Assembly: GCA_033764435.1 (NCBI GenBank)
Contig: JANRIX010000048.1
Span: 62,001-126,000 of the forward strand
From: JAEUMY01 sp033764435
GTDB taxonomy: Bacteria; Pseudomonadota; Gammaproteobacteria; Burkholderiales; Usitatibacteraceae
Direction: 5' to 3'
DNA: 64,000 nucleotides
The position numbers and the translations under genes were made by a program. Position 1 is the stretch's first letter; every line of letters begins with the position of its first letter. The notes under the pieces are model-generated. The model had not been told where the DNA came from and searched no databases. It was given only the letters and a program-made list of their open reading frames with translations. Positions 1 through 8,286 of this stretch are shown here, one piece after another.

Positions 1-151
1 GCACCCGGGCGCCGCCCGGAAAGACGGCATCCCGCAGGGCTGCGCCCAGTCTGGGTGGTGCGGACAAGGCCGCGCCACTGACTGCAGCTTCCAGCGCCGC
101 CTCGATCTGGCGGGACTGAGCCCGCAATTGATCCTGTCGCAAGGTTTTCAT
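1..151 (-). CDS. crtE: Geranylgeranyl diphosphate synthase, N-terminal part (runs off the left edge)
   Basis: Only about 50 codons are in the window. The peptide starts MKTLRQDQLRAQ and reaches RLGAALRDAVFPGGARV, which is the conserved N-terminal signature of CrtE/IspA-type prenyl synthases (AxRYxxxxGGKRxRP). CrtE makes the C20 precursor for carotenoids and the bacteriochlorophyll tail. It is divergent from crtD, and the 158-bp gap between them holds a PpsR-type site, as is usual for photosynthesis clusters. The Asp-rich catalytic motifs lie outside the window, so the call rests on the start motif and on context. Confidence 0.8.
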   Translation of the reverse strand, partial: MKTLRQDQLRAQSRQIEAALEAAVSGAALSAPPRLGAALRDAVFPGGARV

Positions 152-239
152 GCTGGACCTGCCTTTCTGCGCCGGTGGGCGGCTGGAAGCGAATCGGGAC
201 GGACGGGAGCACAGCCAAGGTTGAACAACTGCAATATTG

Positions 240-257
240 TGTAAGGCAGACTAGACA
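240..257. promoter_or_regulatory. PpsR/CrtJ-type operator TGT-N12-ACA between crtE and crtD
   Basis: TGT (240-242), twelve bases, ACA (255-257) match the classical PpsR/CrtJ consensus exactly. The site overlaps the candidate -10 of the crtE promoter, a position expected for aerobic repression. A ppsR gene is present at 24984. Confidence 0.6.
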
Positions 258-276
258 GTAAATATTGTCAAGTCAA
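248..276 (-). promoter_or_regulatory. Candidate sigma-70-like promoter of crtE
   Basis: On the minus strand TTGACT (276-271), a 17-base spacer and TAGTCT (253-248) form a plausible promoter about 100 bases before the crtE start. A GACA-N8-TGTC everted repeat (254-269) fills the spacer. No start-site data; inferred from spacing only. Confidence 0.4.
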
Positions 277-309
277 GCGGATTCTCCGGGATTGGCTTAA
301 CCTAGCCGC

Positions 310-1830
310 ATGACCGACGCCGCGACCCCGCCCGCCCGAACTGCCCGCCACGCGGTCGTGATCGGCGCCGGCATGGGCGGGCTTGCCGCCGCCATCAGCT
401 TGAGGGCTGCGGGCTGGGCGGTGACGGTGGTCGAGCGACAGGGCAACCCGGGCGGCAAATTGCGTGCAATCGATGTCGGCGGCCAGGCGCTGGATGCCGG
501 CCCGACGGTGCTGACCTTGCTGCCGGTGATCGAGCGGCTTTTCTCGCTGGCCGGTACCCGTGCCGGAAGTCATATCGATCTGGAACGTCTCACGACACTG
601 GCCCGGCATTACTGGCCGGACGGTTCCTGTCTCGATCTCTTTGCCGATGCGGCGGCCAACGAGGCTGCGATCGAACAGTTCTCCGGCCCGGGCGAGGTGG
701 ACCGGTTCCGCCGGTTCCATACGCACGCTCGGCAGGTTCACGACACCTTGCGCACGAGTTTCATGGAAGCGTCCCGGCCCAATCCGATTTTGCTGGCCTG
801 GCGCATCGGCTTGCACCGGCCTGGCGCGCTGCTGGGCATTTCGCCCTTTGAGCGCTATTGGCAGGCGCTGGCCAAGCGATTCAACGATCCGCGCTTGCGC
901 CAGCTCTATGGCCGCTATGCCACCTACGTCGGCGCATCGCCCTTTGCCAGTCCGGCCACGCTGATGCTGATTGCGCACGTCGAGCAGCTGGGCGTCTGGC
1001 GCATTCCGGGCGGCCTGCATGCGCTCGCGCGAGTCCTGGCGGACTTGAGCGAGCGGCAGGGGGCCCGCTGGCACCTCAATGAGCGGGTGGTGGGACTGGA
1101 CCCGGTCGCCGATGGCTGGCGGGTGCGGGCAGCATCCGGTCGTCGCTGGGTGGCGCAGGCAGTGGTCTCAAACGCCGACGTGTCCGCGTTTGCCGCTGGC
1201 GAGTTCGGGGACGCTGCACGCGCTGCCGTGCCGCCCACGCCGCGCGCGTCACGATCGCTTTCAGCCATCACCGTGAACGGCTTGTTCAGCGCGCGCGGCG
1301 TACCGCTGATTCATCACAACGTCTTCTTTTCGGCCGACTACGCCGCTGAGTTTGATGATCTATTCGCCCGGCGCGCGGTGCCCGCAGACCCGACGGTCTA
1401 TGTGTGCGCGCAGCAGCGCGGCAACGCCACGGATGCATCAGCCGCTGCGGCGCCGGAAGGCATGCTGCTGCTCATGAATGCACCGGCGGATGGCGGGGAA
1501 GCGGACGCCATGCCGCTGCCCGCCGATGCGCTCGCGCATGCGCAACGCCGTATCGCTGCCTCGGGTCTTGAGCTCACCTCGGGCGCGACACCTGCGGTTG
1601 TCACGCGCCCGGCCGATTTTGCCGAGCGCTTTCCCGGTAGCGGCGGTGCGCTCTATGGCGCGGCAGGTCATGGCTGGCGCGCTGCATTCAGCCGCGCGGG
1701 CGCCCGCAGCACGCTCCCCGGCGTCTATCTCGCCGGCGGCTCGGTGCATCCGGGGGCTGGCGTGCCCATGGCGGCACTGTCGGGTTTGCAGGCGGCTGAC
1801 GCCATCCTGCGCGACCATGGCCGGGGCTGA
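310..1830 (+). CDS. crtD: Hydroxyneurosporene/methoxyneurosporene C-3,4 desaturase (CrtD)
   Basis: A 506-residue CrtI-family FAD enzyme. The dinucleotide-binding GAGMGG sits at residues 19-24, followed by the ERQGNPGGK FAD motif, and the C-terminus carries the family's GVYLAGGSVHPGAGVPMA segment. CrtD introduces the C-3,4 double bond in acyclic carotenoids of the spheroidene/spirilloxanthin pathway, after CrtC hydration. The direct overlap with crtC downstream separates it from the true CrtI at 3999-5585, which is the other family member here. The ATG at 310 is the first codon ahead of the Rossmann fold. It is transcribed divergently from crtE. Confidence 0.93.
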   Translation: MTDAATPPARTARHAVVIGAGMGGLAAAISLRAAGWAVTVVERQGNPGGKLRAIDVGGQALDAGPTVLTLLPVIERLFSLAGTRAGSHIDLERLTTLARHYWPDGSCLDLFADAAANEAAIEQFSGPGEVDRFRRFHTHARQVHDTLRTSFMEASRPNPILLAWRIGLHRPGALLGISPFERYWQALAKRFNDPRLRQLYGRYATYVGASPFASPATLMLIAHVEQLGVWRIPGGLHALARVLADLSERQGARWHLNERVVGLDPVADGWRVRAASGRRWVAQAVVSNADVSAFAAGEFGDAARAAVPPTPRASRSLSAITVNGLFSARGVPLIHHNVFFSADYAAEFDDLFARRAVPADPTVYVCAQQRGNATDASAAAAPEGMLLLMNAPADGGEADAMPLPADALAHAQRRIAASGLELTSGATPAVVTRPADFAERFPGSGGALYGAAGHGWRAAFSRAGARSTLPGVYLAGGSVHPGAGVPMAALSGLQAADAILRDHGRG

Positions 1831-2785
1831 GCAGTTGGACACGTTGTTCGATACGCGTCGCCCGGTGCCGGACGGCGGCTACCGCTGGTGGTATCTGGAT
1901 GCGCTCTCCGACGACGGGTCACGTGGCATCACGGTGATCGTGTTCATCGGCAGCGTGTTCTCGCCGTACTACGCCTGGCGGCTCGCGCGCGGCCCGGTCG
2001 CAGCGCTGGATCACTGTGCGGTCAACGTCGCGCTGTATCAGCCGGGCATGAACCGCTGGACCATGACCGAACGCAGCGCCAGTGCCGTGCGCGCCGCGCC
2101 AGACAGGCTCGCCATCGGGCCCAGCACGATGCAGTGGACGCGGGATGCCAGCGGCAAAGGAGTGCTCACGTTGGAGATCGACGAGGTGTGCGCGCCCGTG
2201 CCGCGACGCGTGCGCGGGCGAATCCGGGTGACGGCGGATACGGTTCACACCCGCGAATATTCGCTGGATGTCGCCGGCCGGCATCACTGGCGGCCCATCG
2301 CGCCGCAGGCAAGGGTTGACGTCGAGCTGGACGCACCGCAACTGAGTTGGCACGGTGCGGGCTATCTCGATTCGAACCGTGGCGATGAGCCCATTACCGA
2401 GGCTTTCCGCCATTGGCATTGGAGTCGCTGCCGACTGGCAGATGGGCGAGCGGCCATCGTGTATGACATCGAGCGTCGCGAAGGCGGACGGCTCAAGCTG
2501 GGTCTGGACTTTGACGCAGGCAGAGCACCGCGGGACTTTTTTCCGCCGTTGTCACAGCCGTTGCCACACGGACTCTGGGGTGTGCGCTCCGCCATCGCCT
2601 GTGCAGAAGGTGCGCCGCAACTTGCACACCGGCTGGAAGACGGACCGTTCTATCTGCGCAGCGTGGTGGAAACGCGGCTACTGGGCGAGCCGGTGATCGC
2701 GATGCATGAAAGCCTGGATCTTGACCGGCTGTGTCGCAATTGGGTGCGGGTGTTGCTGCCGTTCCGCATGCCGCGGCGCGGTTAG
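1817..2785 (+). CDS. crtC: Acyclic carotenoid 1,2-hydratase (hydroxyneurosporene synthase)
   Basis: A 322-residue CrtC-family protein. The N-terminal GGYRWWYLDALSDDG and VIVFIGSVFSPYY segments and the DSNRGDEPI motif in the middle are family hallmarks. CrtC adds water across the C-1,2 double bond of neurosporene or lycopene derivatives. The start is placed at ATG 1817, which overlaps the last 14 bases of crtD; the frame stays open further upstream but only as a shadow of crtD. Its stop overlaps, tail to tail, the stop of the small minus-strand gene at 2782-2928. Residues TREYSLD are encoded by one copy of the GCGAATATTCGC palindrome. Confidence 0.93.
   Translation: MAGAEQLDTLFDTRRPVPDGGYRWWYLDALSDDGSRGITVIVFIGSVFSPYYAWRLARGPVAALDHCAVNVALYQPGMNRWTMTERSASAVRAAPDRLAIGPSTMQWTRDASGKGVLTLEIDEVCAPVPRRVRGRIRVTADTVHTREYSLDVAGRHHWRPIAPQARVDVELDAPQLSWHGAGYLDSNRGDEPITEAFRHWHWSRCRLADGRAAIVYDIERREGGRLKLGLDFDAGRAPRDFFPPLSQPLPHGLWGVRSAIACAEGAPQLAHRLEDGPFYLRSVVETRLLGEPVIAMHESLDLDRLCRNWVRVLLPFRMPRRG
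2253..2264. repeat. GCGAATATTCGC palindrome, copy 1
   Basis: Exact 12-mer inside crtC, read as REYS. Confidence 0.95.
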
Positions 2786-2928
2786 TTTCTCGGTTTCTGC
2801 TCGGACTCCGCGTCTCGTTCACGCCGGATGCGATCGCGGCGCAGCAACCAGAGTTCTCGCGCGCCCCAGCCGAACACCAGGCCGAACACCAGCGTGAGCT
2901 CGATGAGCCCGAACGTGTGCGAATCCAT
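2782..2928 (-). CDS. Small single-pass membrane protein of the crt operon, 48 residues
   Basis: Not a family I recognise. The protein starts MDSHTFGLIELTLVFG, has one hydrophobic helix at about residues 8-24, then a tryptophan pair (GWGARELWLL) and a basic, polar tail (RRDRIRRERDAESEQ). The ATG overlaps the crtB stop as TGATG, so it is likely translationally coupled to crtB and is the last gene of the long minus-strand operon. Its own stop overlaps the crtC stop by four bases. The tight packing and sensible topology argue for a real gene. A role in anchoring carotenoid enzymes is only a guess. Confidence 0.65.
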   Translation of the reverse strand: MDSHTFGLIELTLVFGLVFGWGARELWLLRRDRIRRERDAESEQKPRN

Positions 2929-3983
2929 CAGCCCGCCTTGCCGCCCAGCATGGCCTGCTCCTCACGTTCCAGCCGGGTGAAGAGATCGACCAGCCAATGC
3001 AGCCGGTTCTCGAATTCAGCGGCCGGAATGCTATCCGGCAGGCCGCGCATGGCTGCCTCGACCAGATGGCGGGTCGCTTCCAGCGGCGCGCGGGCATCAG
3101 CGGGCACACCATCCCAGGCGTCCATGAGCGCATTGCCGAGCAGGCGCAACTTGCGTGCGGTGGGCACCACCGCGCGACCCGACACGCTGTCCAGTCCGCG
3201 ACGCTCCACCTCCCGGCCGATTTCGGCATACAACAGGCGCGCAGCATGCATGGCCGGCCGCACCGTGCGCGGCAGCAGCGCGATGCCCGGCGTGGCACGG
3301 ATGTAGAGCGCCTCCGCATCCGCCAGCAGACGGGCCACGACGCGGCCCAGCGCGGGTGAAAACGTCGGCGCGCGCAGCCAGGCTTCCGCATCAATGCCTT
3401 CAGCTTCACACCAATCAAGCGGCAGGTACAGCCGGCCCATGCGCGCATCCTCGCCGACATCGCGGGCGATGTTGGTGAGCTGCATGGCGACGCCGAGATC
3501 GCAGGCACGTGCCAGTGCTTCCGCATCGCGCGCACCCATGACCAGCGACATCATGGCGCCTACCGAACCTGCGACCCGCGCGCCATAGGCGTGCAAGGCC
3601 TGAATGTCCGGGTAACGCCGCACTTCCGCATCCCACACGAAGCCCTCGATGAGTGCATGGGGCAGGTCCTGCGGGATCGAATGCGCGCGCACCGCCCAGG
3701 CGAAGGCGCGCTCGGCGGGCGTGTCGAGCACATCCCCGGCATAGAGCGCTTCCAGGCGACGCAACAGCAAGTCGACCGCGCGTGAACGCTGTTCGGCGGG
3801 TGCGAGATCGATGGCGTCATCGGCCTGGCGGCACCAGGCATACAAGGCAATTGCTGCCGGACGCATCGCTGCAGGCAGCAGCATCGACGCCGCGTGGAAG
3901 CTGCGCGACCCGTTGGCGAGCATGCTGCGGCAGCGGTCGATGTCGGCGGCGGGCGGAGCGAGATAGCGGTTGCGATTGGGCAT
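2928..3983 (-). CDS. crtB: 15-cis-phytoene synthase
   Basis: A 351-residue trans-isoprenyl diphosphate synthase of the squalene/phytoene group. The first Asp-rich motif DDAID is at residues 55-59 and the second appears as NIARDVGEDARMGRLYLP near residue 170. It condenses two geranylgeranyl diphosphates to phytoene, the first committed carotenoid step. It lies 15 bases behind crtI and overlaps the small membrane gene downstream. Length is slightly above the usual 310-345 residues, with the extra at the C-terminus. Confidence 0.95.
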   Translation of the reverse strand: MPNRNRYLAPPAADIDRCRSMLANGSRSFHAASMLLPAAMRPAAIALYAWCRQADDAIDLAPAEQRSRAVDLLLRRLEALYAGDVLDTPAERAFAWAVRAHSIPQDLPHALIEGFVWDAEVRRYPDIQALHAYGARVAGSVGAMMSLVMGARDAEALARACDLGVAMQLTNIARDVGEDARMGRLYLPLDWCEAEGIDAEAWLRAPTFSPALGRVVARLLADAEALYIRATPGIALLPRTVRPAMHAARLLYAEIGREVERRGLDSVSGRAVVPTARKLRLLGNALMDAWDGVPADARAPLEATRHLVEAAMRGLPDSIPAAEFENRLHWLVDLFTRLEREEQAMLGGKAG

Positions 3984-3998
3984 GGCGACGCGTCCGGG

Positions 3999-5585
3999 TC
4001 AGACTGGCGGGGTGCGAATATTCGCAACGGCAGCGGGCACTGTCCACATCAGTCCGTCACCTTCGAGCGGCGTGGCACGCACCAGCTTGTCGGGGTCGGG
4101 CACCACGCGATCCAGCACGCGCGCTGTAGACAGCACGCCGGGCAGTCCTGCGCCGGGATGGGTGCCCGCACCGACGAGATAAAGGTGCTCAACTTCCTCG
4201 CTGGCGTTGTGCGGGCGGAACCATGCGCTCTGGGTGAGCACGGGCTCAAGCCCGAACGCCGCACCTTTCACCGACAGCAGCCGGTCCTTGAAATCCTGCG
4301 GCGTCATCATGCGTGACGACATCACGTGCTTGCCCAATCCCGGCAGCAGCGTGCTGGCGAGATGGCGTTCAATGCATTGGCGATAGGGTTCGGCGGCCGT
4401 CGACCAGTCGATGCCGGCATCCAGATGGGGCACCGGTGACAGCACGTAGAACGCATCGCAGCCCGCTGGTGCCAGCGATGGGTCGGTCGCAGTGGGCCGG
4501 TGCAGATAGAGGCTGAAATCATCGGCCAGGACCTTGCGCTTGAAGATGTCGGCCAGCAGCTCGCGATAGCGCGGGCCCAGCATGATGGTGTGATGCTGTA
4601 CGTCATCAAAGCGGCGATCTGTGCCGAAGTACCAGACGAAAAGACTCATCGAATAGTGCGAGCGCGCCAGCTTGCGGTCGGTCCAGCGGCGGCGGGTCAC
4701 ATCGGGCAGCAGCTTCGAATACGTCCAGGCGGCGTCGGCATTGGACACGACCACATCGGCCGCGATCTCCTCGCCGTTGGCAAGGCGCACGCCGCGCGCA
4801 CGCTGGCGGCCGCTGCCGTTCGACTTGTTCACGAGGATGCGCTCGACTTCGGTATTCAGGCGCACCACGCCACCCTGGCCGGCGATGAGGTCGACCAGCC
4901 CGCGCACCAATGCGTGCGTGCCACCCATGACGAAATGCACCCCCCAATGCCGTTCGAGGAACGAGATGAGGCAGTAAACAGACGTCACCGAGAACGGATT
5001 GCCGCCCACCAGCAGCGGATGAAAACTGAACACGGTGCGCAGGCGCTCGTCCTTGAAATGCTTGGCCGCCAGCCCATACACGCTGCGCCAGCTTTGCAGG
5101 CGGGCGAGATGCGGCAGCACCTTGAGCATGTCGGCCCAGCTGCCGAACGGAACATGGCCCAGCTCCTCGAAGCCGATGCGGAAAATGGTTTCCGAATCGC
5201 GCATGAAGGCTTCATGGCCCGCCACGTCGCCTGGCGAGAACTTCGCGACCTCGGCGCGCATGCGCTGTGGATCGCCGGAATAGTCGAACACAGCGCCGTC
5301 ATCGAAGCGGATGCGATAGAACGGATCGGTGGCGGCGAGCGTGACGTGATCGGCCATGCGCTTTCCGCATAGCGTCCACAGCTCCTCGAAGAGATGCGGC
5401 GCGGTGATGATGGTCGGGCCGGCATCAAACGTGAACCCGTCCTGTGCAAAGACACTGGCGCGGCCGCCGGGCTGGTCCAGCCGCTCCAGCACGGTGACCC
5501 GGTAGCCACGGGCCAGCAGGCGGATCGCGGCGGCAAGACCGCCGAAGCCGGAGCCGATGATGACGGCGTGCGGTGCGCGATTCAT
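3999..5585 (-). CDS. crtI: Phytoene desaturase
   Basis: A 528-residue FAD-dependent desaturase. GSGFGG at residues 11-16 and the following LERLDQPGGRASV form the FAD-binding N-terminus; VGAGTHPGAGLPGVL near the C-terminus is the CrtI signature. It converts phytoene to neurosporene or lycopene; the step number cannot be read from sequence. The ATG overlaps the bchO stop (ATGA type). The last codons (VANIRTPPV) contain a GCGAATATTCGC palindrome, which seems to have been accommodated at the very C-terminus. Confidence 0.95.
   Translation of the reverse strand: MNRAPHAVIIGSGFGGLAAAIRLLARGYRVTVLERLDQPGGRASVFAQDGFTFDAGPTIITAPHLFEELWTLCGKRMADHVTLAATDPFYRIRFDDGAVFDYSGDPQRMRAEVAKFSPGDVAGHEAFMRDSETIFRIGFEELGHVPFGSWADMLKVLPHLARLQSWRSVYGLAAKHFKDERLRTVFSFHPLLVGGNPFSVTSVYCLISFLERHWGVHFVMGGTHALVRGLVDLIAGQGGVVRLNTEVERILVNKSNGSGRQRARGVRLANGEEIAADVVVSNADAAWTYSKLLPDVTRRRWTDRKLARSHYSMSLFVWYFGTDRRFDDVQHHTIMLGPRYRELLADIFKRKVLADDFSLYLHRPTATDPSLAPAGCDAFYVLSPVPHLDAGIDWSTAAEPYRQCIERHLASTLLPGLGKHVMSSRMMTPQDFKDRLLSVKGAAFGLEPVLTQSAWFRPHNASEEVEHLYLVGAGTHPGAGLPGVLSTARVLDRVVPDPDKLVRATPLEGDGLMWTVPAAVANIRTPPV
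4014..4025. repeat. GCGAATATTCGC palindrome, copy 2
   Basis: Exact 12-mer at the 3' end of crtI, read as ANIR; flanked by T and A, giving a 14-bp palindrome. Confidence 0.95.
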
Positions 5586-6502
5586 GATGCCGCCGCGCGG
5601 GCGGGTTGGCGCACATCGTGTGCGGCGCCGCGACGATATTGGGATTCGATGATGCGCACGGTTTCCTCCGGATGTTCTTCATGCAGCAGATGGCCCGCGC
5701 GTGCCATGCGCAGCACGCGGGCATGACGAATCAGCTTCGCCGCACGCACCGCCTCATCGGGCGGCACGGTGCGATCCTGCTCGCCGATCACGAGCAGCGT
5801 CGACACATCCAGGCCGGGCAGGTCGCGCTCCAGCGTTTTCAGGTCCCAGCCGGCCAGCATGTTGAGCACGGCACGCACGTGGCCGGGGCTGCGCACCAGT
5901 CGTGCATAGAGCGCCGTGCCCGTTTCATCCAGCGTGGAGCCCGTGCCGGCGATGAGACGACCGACCGCGCTCGGGTCCATTGCCCGCCAGGCGACGAGTC
6001 GCGGCGCGAAGGGATTGACCGCCAGCAGTTTGGCCATGGGCGAAAAGAAGTGGCCGACCAGCCCGGGCAGCGGCAGCAACGCGCCGTTCAGGCTGATGAG
6101 CGACCTGGGCGTGATGCGGCGATCGATGGCCATGCGTGCAAGCAGCGCCGCGCCGGCGGAATGACCGACGGCGAGTGCAGGTGCCAGGCCCAGTCGGGTG
6201 AGCAGCGCGGAAAGCGCTGCGGCCAGACCGTTCAGCGTCATGTCGCGCGGCGGCAGCGGCTCGCTGAAGGCATGGCCAGGCAGATCGGGCGCGATCACCC
6301 GAAAGGTGCGCGCGAGCAGCGGGAGCATGCCGCGCCAGGTGTGACTGGCAGCGCCGGTGCCATGGACCAGCAGCAGCGGCGGGGCATCCGCAGCGCCCGC
6401 CAGCTGGACGTGAAACGTGATCCCGCCCGCTTCCACGAACTGCGAATATTCGCGATGCGGCCAGTCGGCGCCATCGCGTTCCCAGTCCAGTGCGGTATTC
6501 AT
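5582..6502 (-). CDS. bchO: BchO, alpha/beta hydrolase linked to magnesium chelatase
   Basis: A 306-residue alpha/beta-hydrolase. The oxyanion segment LLVHGTGAASHTW, nucleophile elbow GHSAG, acid residue in GEQDRTVPP and the histidine in RAGHLLHEEHPE are all present. BchO is encoded with bchD and bchI in purple bacteria and is thought to assist magnesium chelation; its substrate is unknown. The start is taken at ATG 6502, which overlaps the bchD stop as ATGA. The frame continues upstream only as a shadow of bchD. Confidence 0.92.
   Translation of the reverse strand: MNTALDWERDGADWPHREYSQFVEAGGITFHVQLAGAADAPPLLLVHGTGAASHTWRGMLPLLARTFRVIAPDLPGHAFSEPLPPRDMTLNGLAAALSALLTRLGLAPALAVGHSAGAALLARMAIDRRITPRSLISLNGALLPLPGLVGHFFSPMAKLLAVNPFAPRLVAWRAMDPSAVGRLIAGTGSTLDETGTALYARLVRSPGHVRAVLNMLAGWDLKTLERDLPGLDVSTLLVIGEQDRTVPPDEAVRAAKLIRHARVLRMARAGHLLHEEHPEETVRIIESQYRRGAAHDVRQPARAAAS
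6442..6453. repeat. GCGAATATTCGC palindrome, copy 3
   Basis: Exact 12-mer near the 5' end of bchO, read as REYS. Confidence 0.95.
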
Positions 6503-8286
6503 GATCGTGTCCGCCCGTCCTGCGCCGTGGCGCGCACGGCCTGGTTGAGCAGCCGCGCATCGGCATGCGGCAGCGGCAGGTAGAGGCCGTCGATCTCGGC
6601 TGCCAGCGCCAGCGCAAAGGGCTGCGGGCGAGGTGACGTGTCCACCAGCAGGGTCGGAATGCCGGCCGCGCGCAGGTTCCGTGCGCTGGCCCGCGCATCG
6701 GCTTCGGCGCGTTCGCGGCCCGGCGCGCCGTCGCGTGCGATGTTGGCGCGGCCGTCGGTGAGCAGCACGATGGCGCTGCGGTCGCCGGCGCGCTGCACGC
6801 GTTCGCACACGTCCAGCGCCGCATCCAGCCCGGCTGCAAGGGGCGTGCCGCCGCCGCCGGGCAGCCCTGCCAGGGAGCGGCGTGCGCGGGCCAGGGCGCG
6901 GGTGGGCGGCAGCAGCATTTCTGCGCCGCTGCCGCGAAAGGCGATGAGTGCGACGCGATCGCGGCGCACATAGCAATCGGCGAGCAGCAGCTCCACCGCA
7001 CCCTTCGCCTCGGCCAGACGATGCAGGGCGGATGAGCCGGAGGCATCGACCACGAACACGGTGACCAGCGCGCGCCGCGATTCAAAGCGATGCACCCGCA
7101 AGTCGTCACGGGTGATGCGGATCTTGCCGGCTGTTGCCTGCGTGCTGCGGCGCAATGCCTGGCGCGGTGCCGCCTCGCGCAGCGTGGCCAGCACATGCAC
7201 CCGGCCGCCACGTCCGGTCATGCGCGTGGCACCCAGGCTGCGGCCGTGCGTCGGTGATCGTTGGCGGGTGCCGGCGCGACCTTCCGCGCCGCGCTGGCGC
7301 GAGCGCAGGTTGCCAGCGGCGAGTGCGGCCAGCAGCCCGGGCGGCAATGCCGCGCGCACGGCTTCCAGCAGGCGCTCGGTTTCGTCGGCGGTGGGCTCGG
7401 CCTGGTTGTCTTCTGTTGCCTCTGTGTCGCTGGCGGATTCGGGCGGCGGCGCGGGCGGTTCGGCTGCATCATCCGGCGGCTCTGCTTCTGCGACGGCGGG
7501 CATGCGCGTGGCACGATGGCTGAAGACCAGGGCCGCGGCCTGCGCGATGTGGCTCTCGTCCACCGTGTCCGCTTCTTCCAGCGCAGCCAGCGCGCGCGCC
7601 GTCCACACGGCCATGAGCGGTGCGCGCAAGGAATCGATGCCGTAGGCGAGTGCGGCTTCGTTGAGGGCCACGAGATGCGATACCGGCACGCGAATATTCG
7701 CAAGACGTGTGCGTGCCCGGCCCAGGCTGTGCGCATCGAGGGGCTCGGGCCATTTATCTTGTGGCGCCAGCGCGTCCATGTTGATACAGAAGGCGAGACG
7801 CTCGGTCAGTGCTGGCGCCAGGCCGGCTTCGTCATCACGGGCTTCATCGAGCGCAATCAGCGCAACGCGTGCGGGCAGCGTGGTACTCACGCCATCGCGT
7901 TCCAGCCGCAGGCTGCCGCTGTCCAAGGCAGCAGCAAGACGCGACACGATGAGTGTTGGCATGCGCTCGGCCATGGGCACGATGATCACGCCGCCGTGCG
8001 TGGCACCGAGGACGCCGGTTTCCAGCACAGGACGCCCGGCTGCGAGTGTGGCCGCCAGATCGAGCCCGCCCAGCAGGCGGTCGTCGGTCGTGGTGACGGG
8101 CAGGCGCCGCCTGGGCGCGCTCTCAGGCCAAGCCGCGAGCAGATGCTCGATGCAGGCATCGCGCAGGTGACTGTAGGGACCGGCGATGACGACGCCACCC
8201 AGCCGCGCCGGATCCAGTGCCAGCAGCGCCGCGATCAACGCGGGCGACTGGTCGGGAGTGGCGCTGGGGGCGGCGGGCGCGTTCAT
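6499..8286 (-). CDS. bchD: Magnesium chelatase subunit D
   Basis: A 595-residue protein with the classical three-part layout. The N-terminal half is a degenerate AAA+ module without a good Walker A. The middle is an acidic proline-rich linker (PPDDAAEPPAPPPESASD region). The C-terminal von Willebrand A domain has the MIDAS motif DASGS in VFVVDASGSSALHRL. It forms the chelatase with BchI and BchH and inserts Mg into protoporphyrin IX. The gene overlaps bchI upstream and bchO downstream by four bases each. Confidence 0.95.
   Translation of the reverse strand: MNAPAAPSATPDQSPALIAALLALDPARLGGVVIAGPYSHLRDACIEHLLAAWPESAPRRRLPVTTTDDRLLGGLDLAATLAAGRPVLETGVLGATHGGVIIVPMAERMPTLIVSRLAAALDSGSLRLERDGVSTTLPARVALIALDEARDDEAGLAPALTERLAFCINMDALAPQDKWPEPLDAHSLGRARTRLANIRVPVSHLVALNEAALAYGIDSLRAPLMAVWTARALAALEEADTVDESHIAQAAALVFSHRATRMPAVAEAEPPDDAAEPPAPPPESASDTEATEDNQAEPTADETERLLEAVRAALPPGLLAALAAGNLRSRQRGAEGRAGTRQRSPTHGRSLGATRMTGRGGRVHVLATLREAAPRQALRRSTQATAGKIRITRDDLRVHRFESRRALVTVFVVDASGSSALHRLAEAKGAVELLLADCYVRRDRVALIAFRGSGAEMLLPPTRALARARRSLAGLPGGGGTPLAAGLDAALDVCERVQRAGDRSAIVLLTDGRANIARDGAPGRERAEADARASARNLRAAGIPTLLVDTSPRPQPFALALAAEIDGLYLPLPHADARLLNQAVRATAQDGRTRS
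7690..7701. repeat. GCGAATATTCGC palindrome, copy 4
   Basis: Exact 12-mer inside bchD, read as ANIR. Confidence 0.95.
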
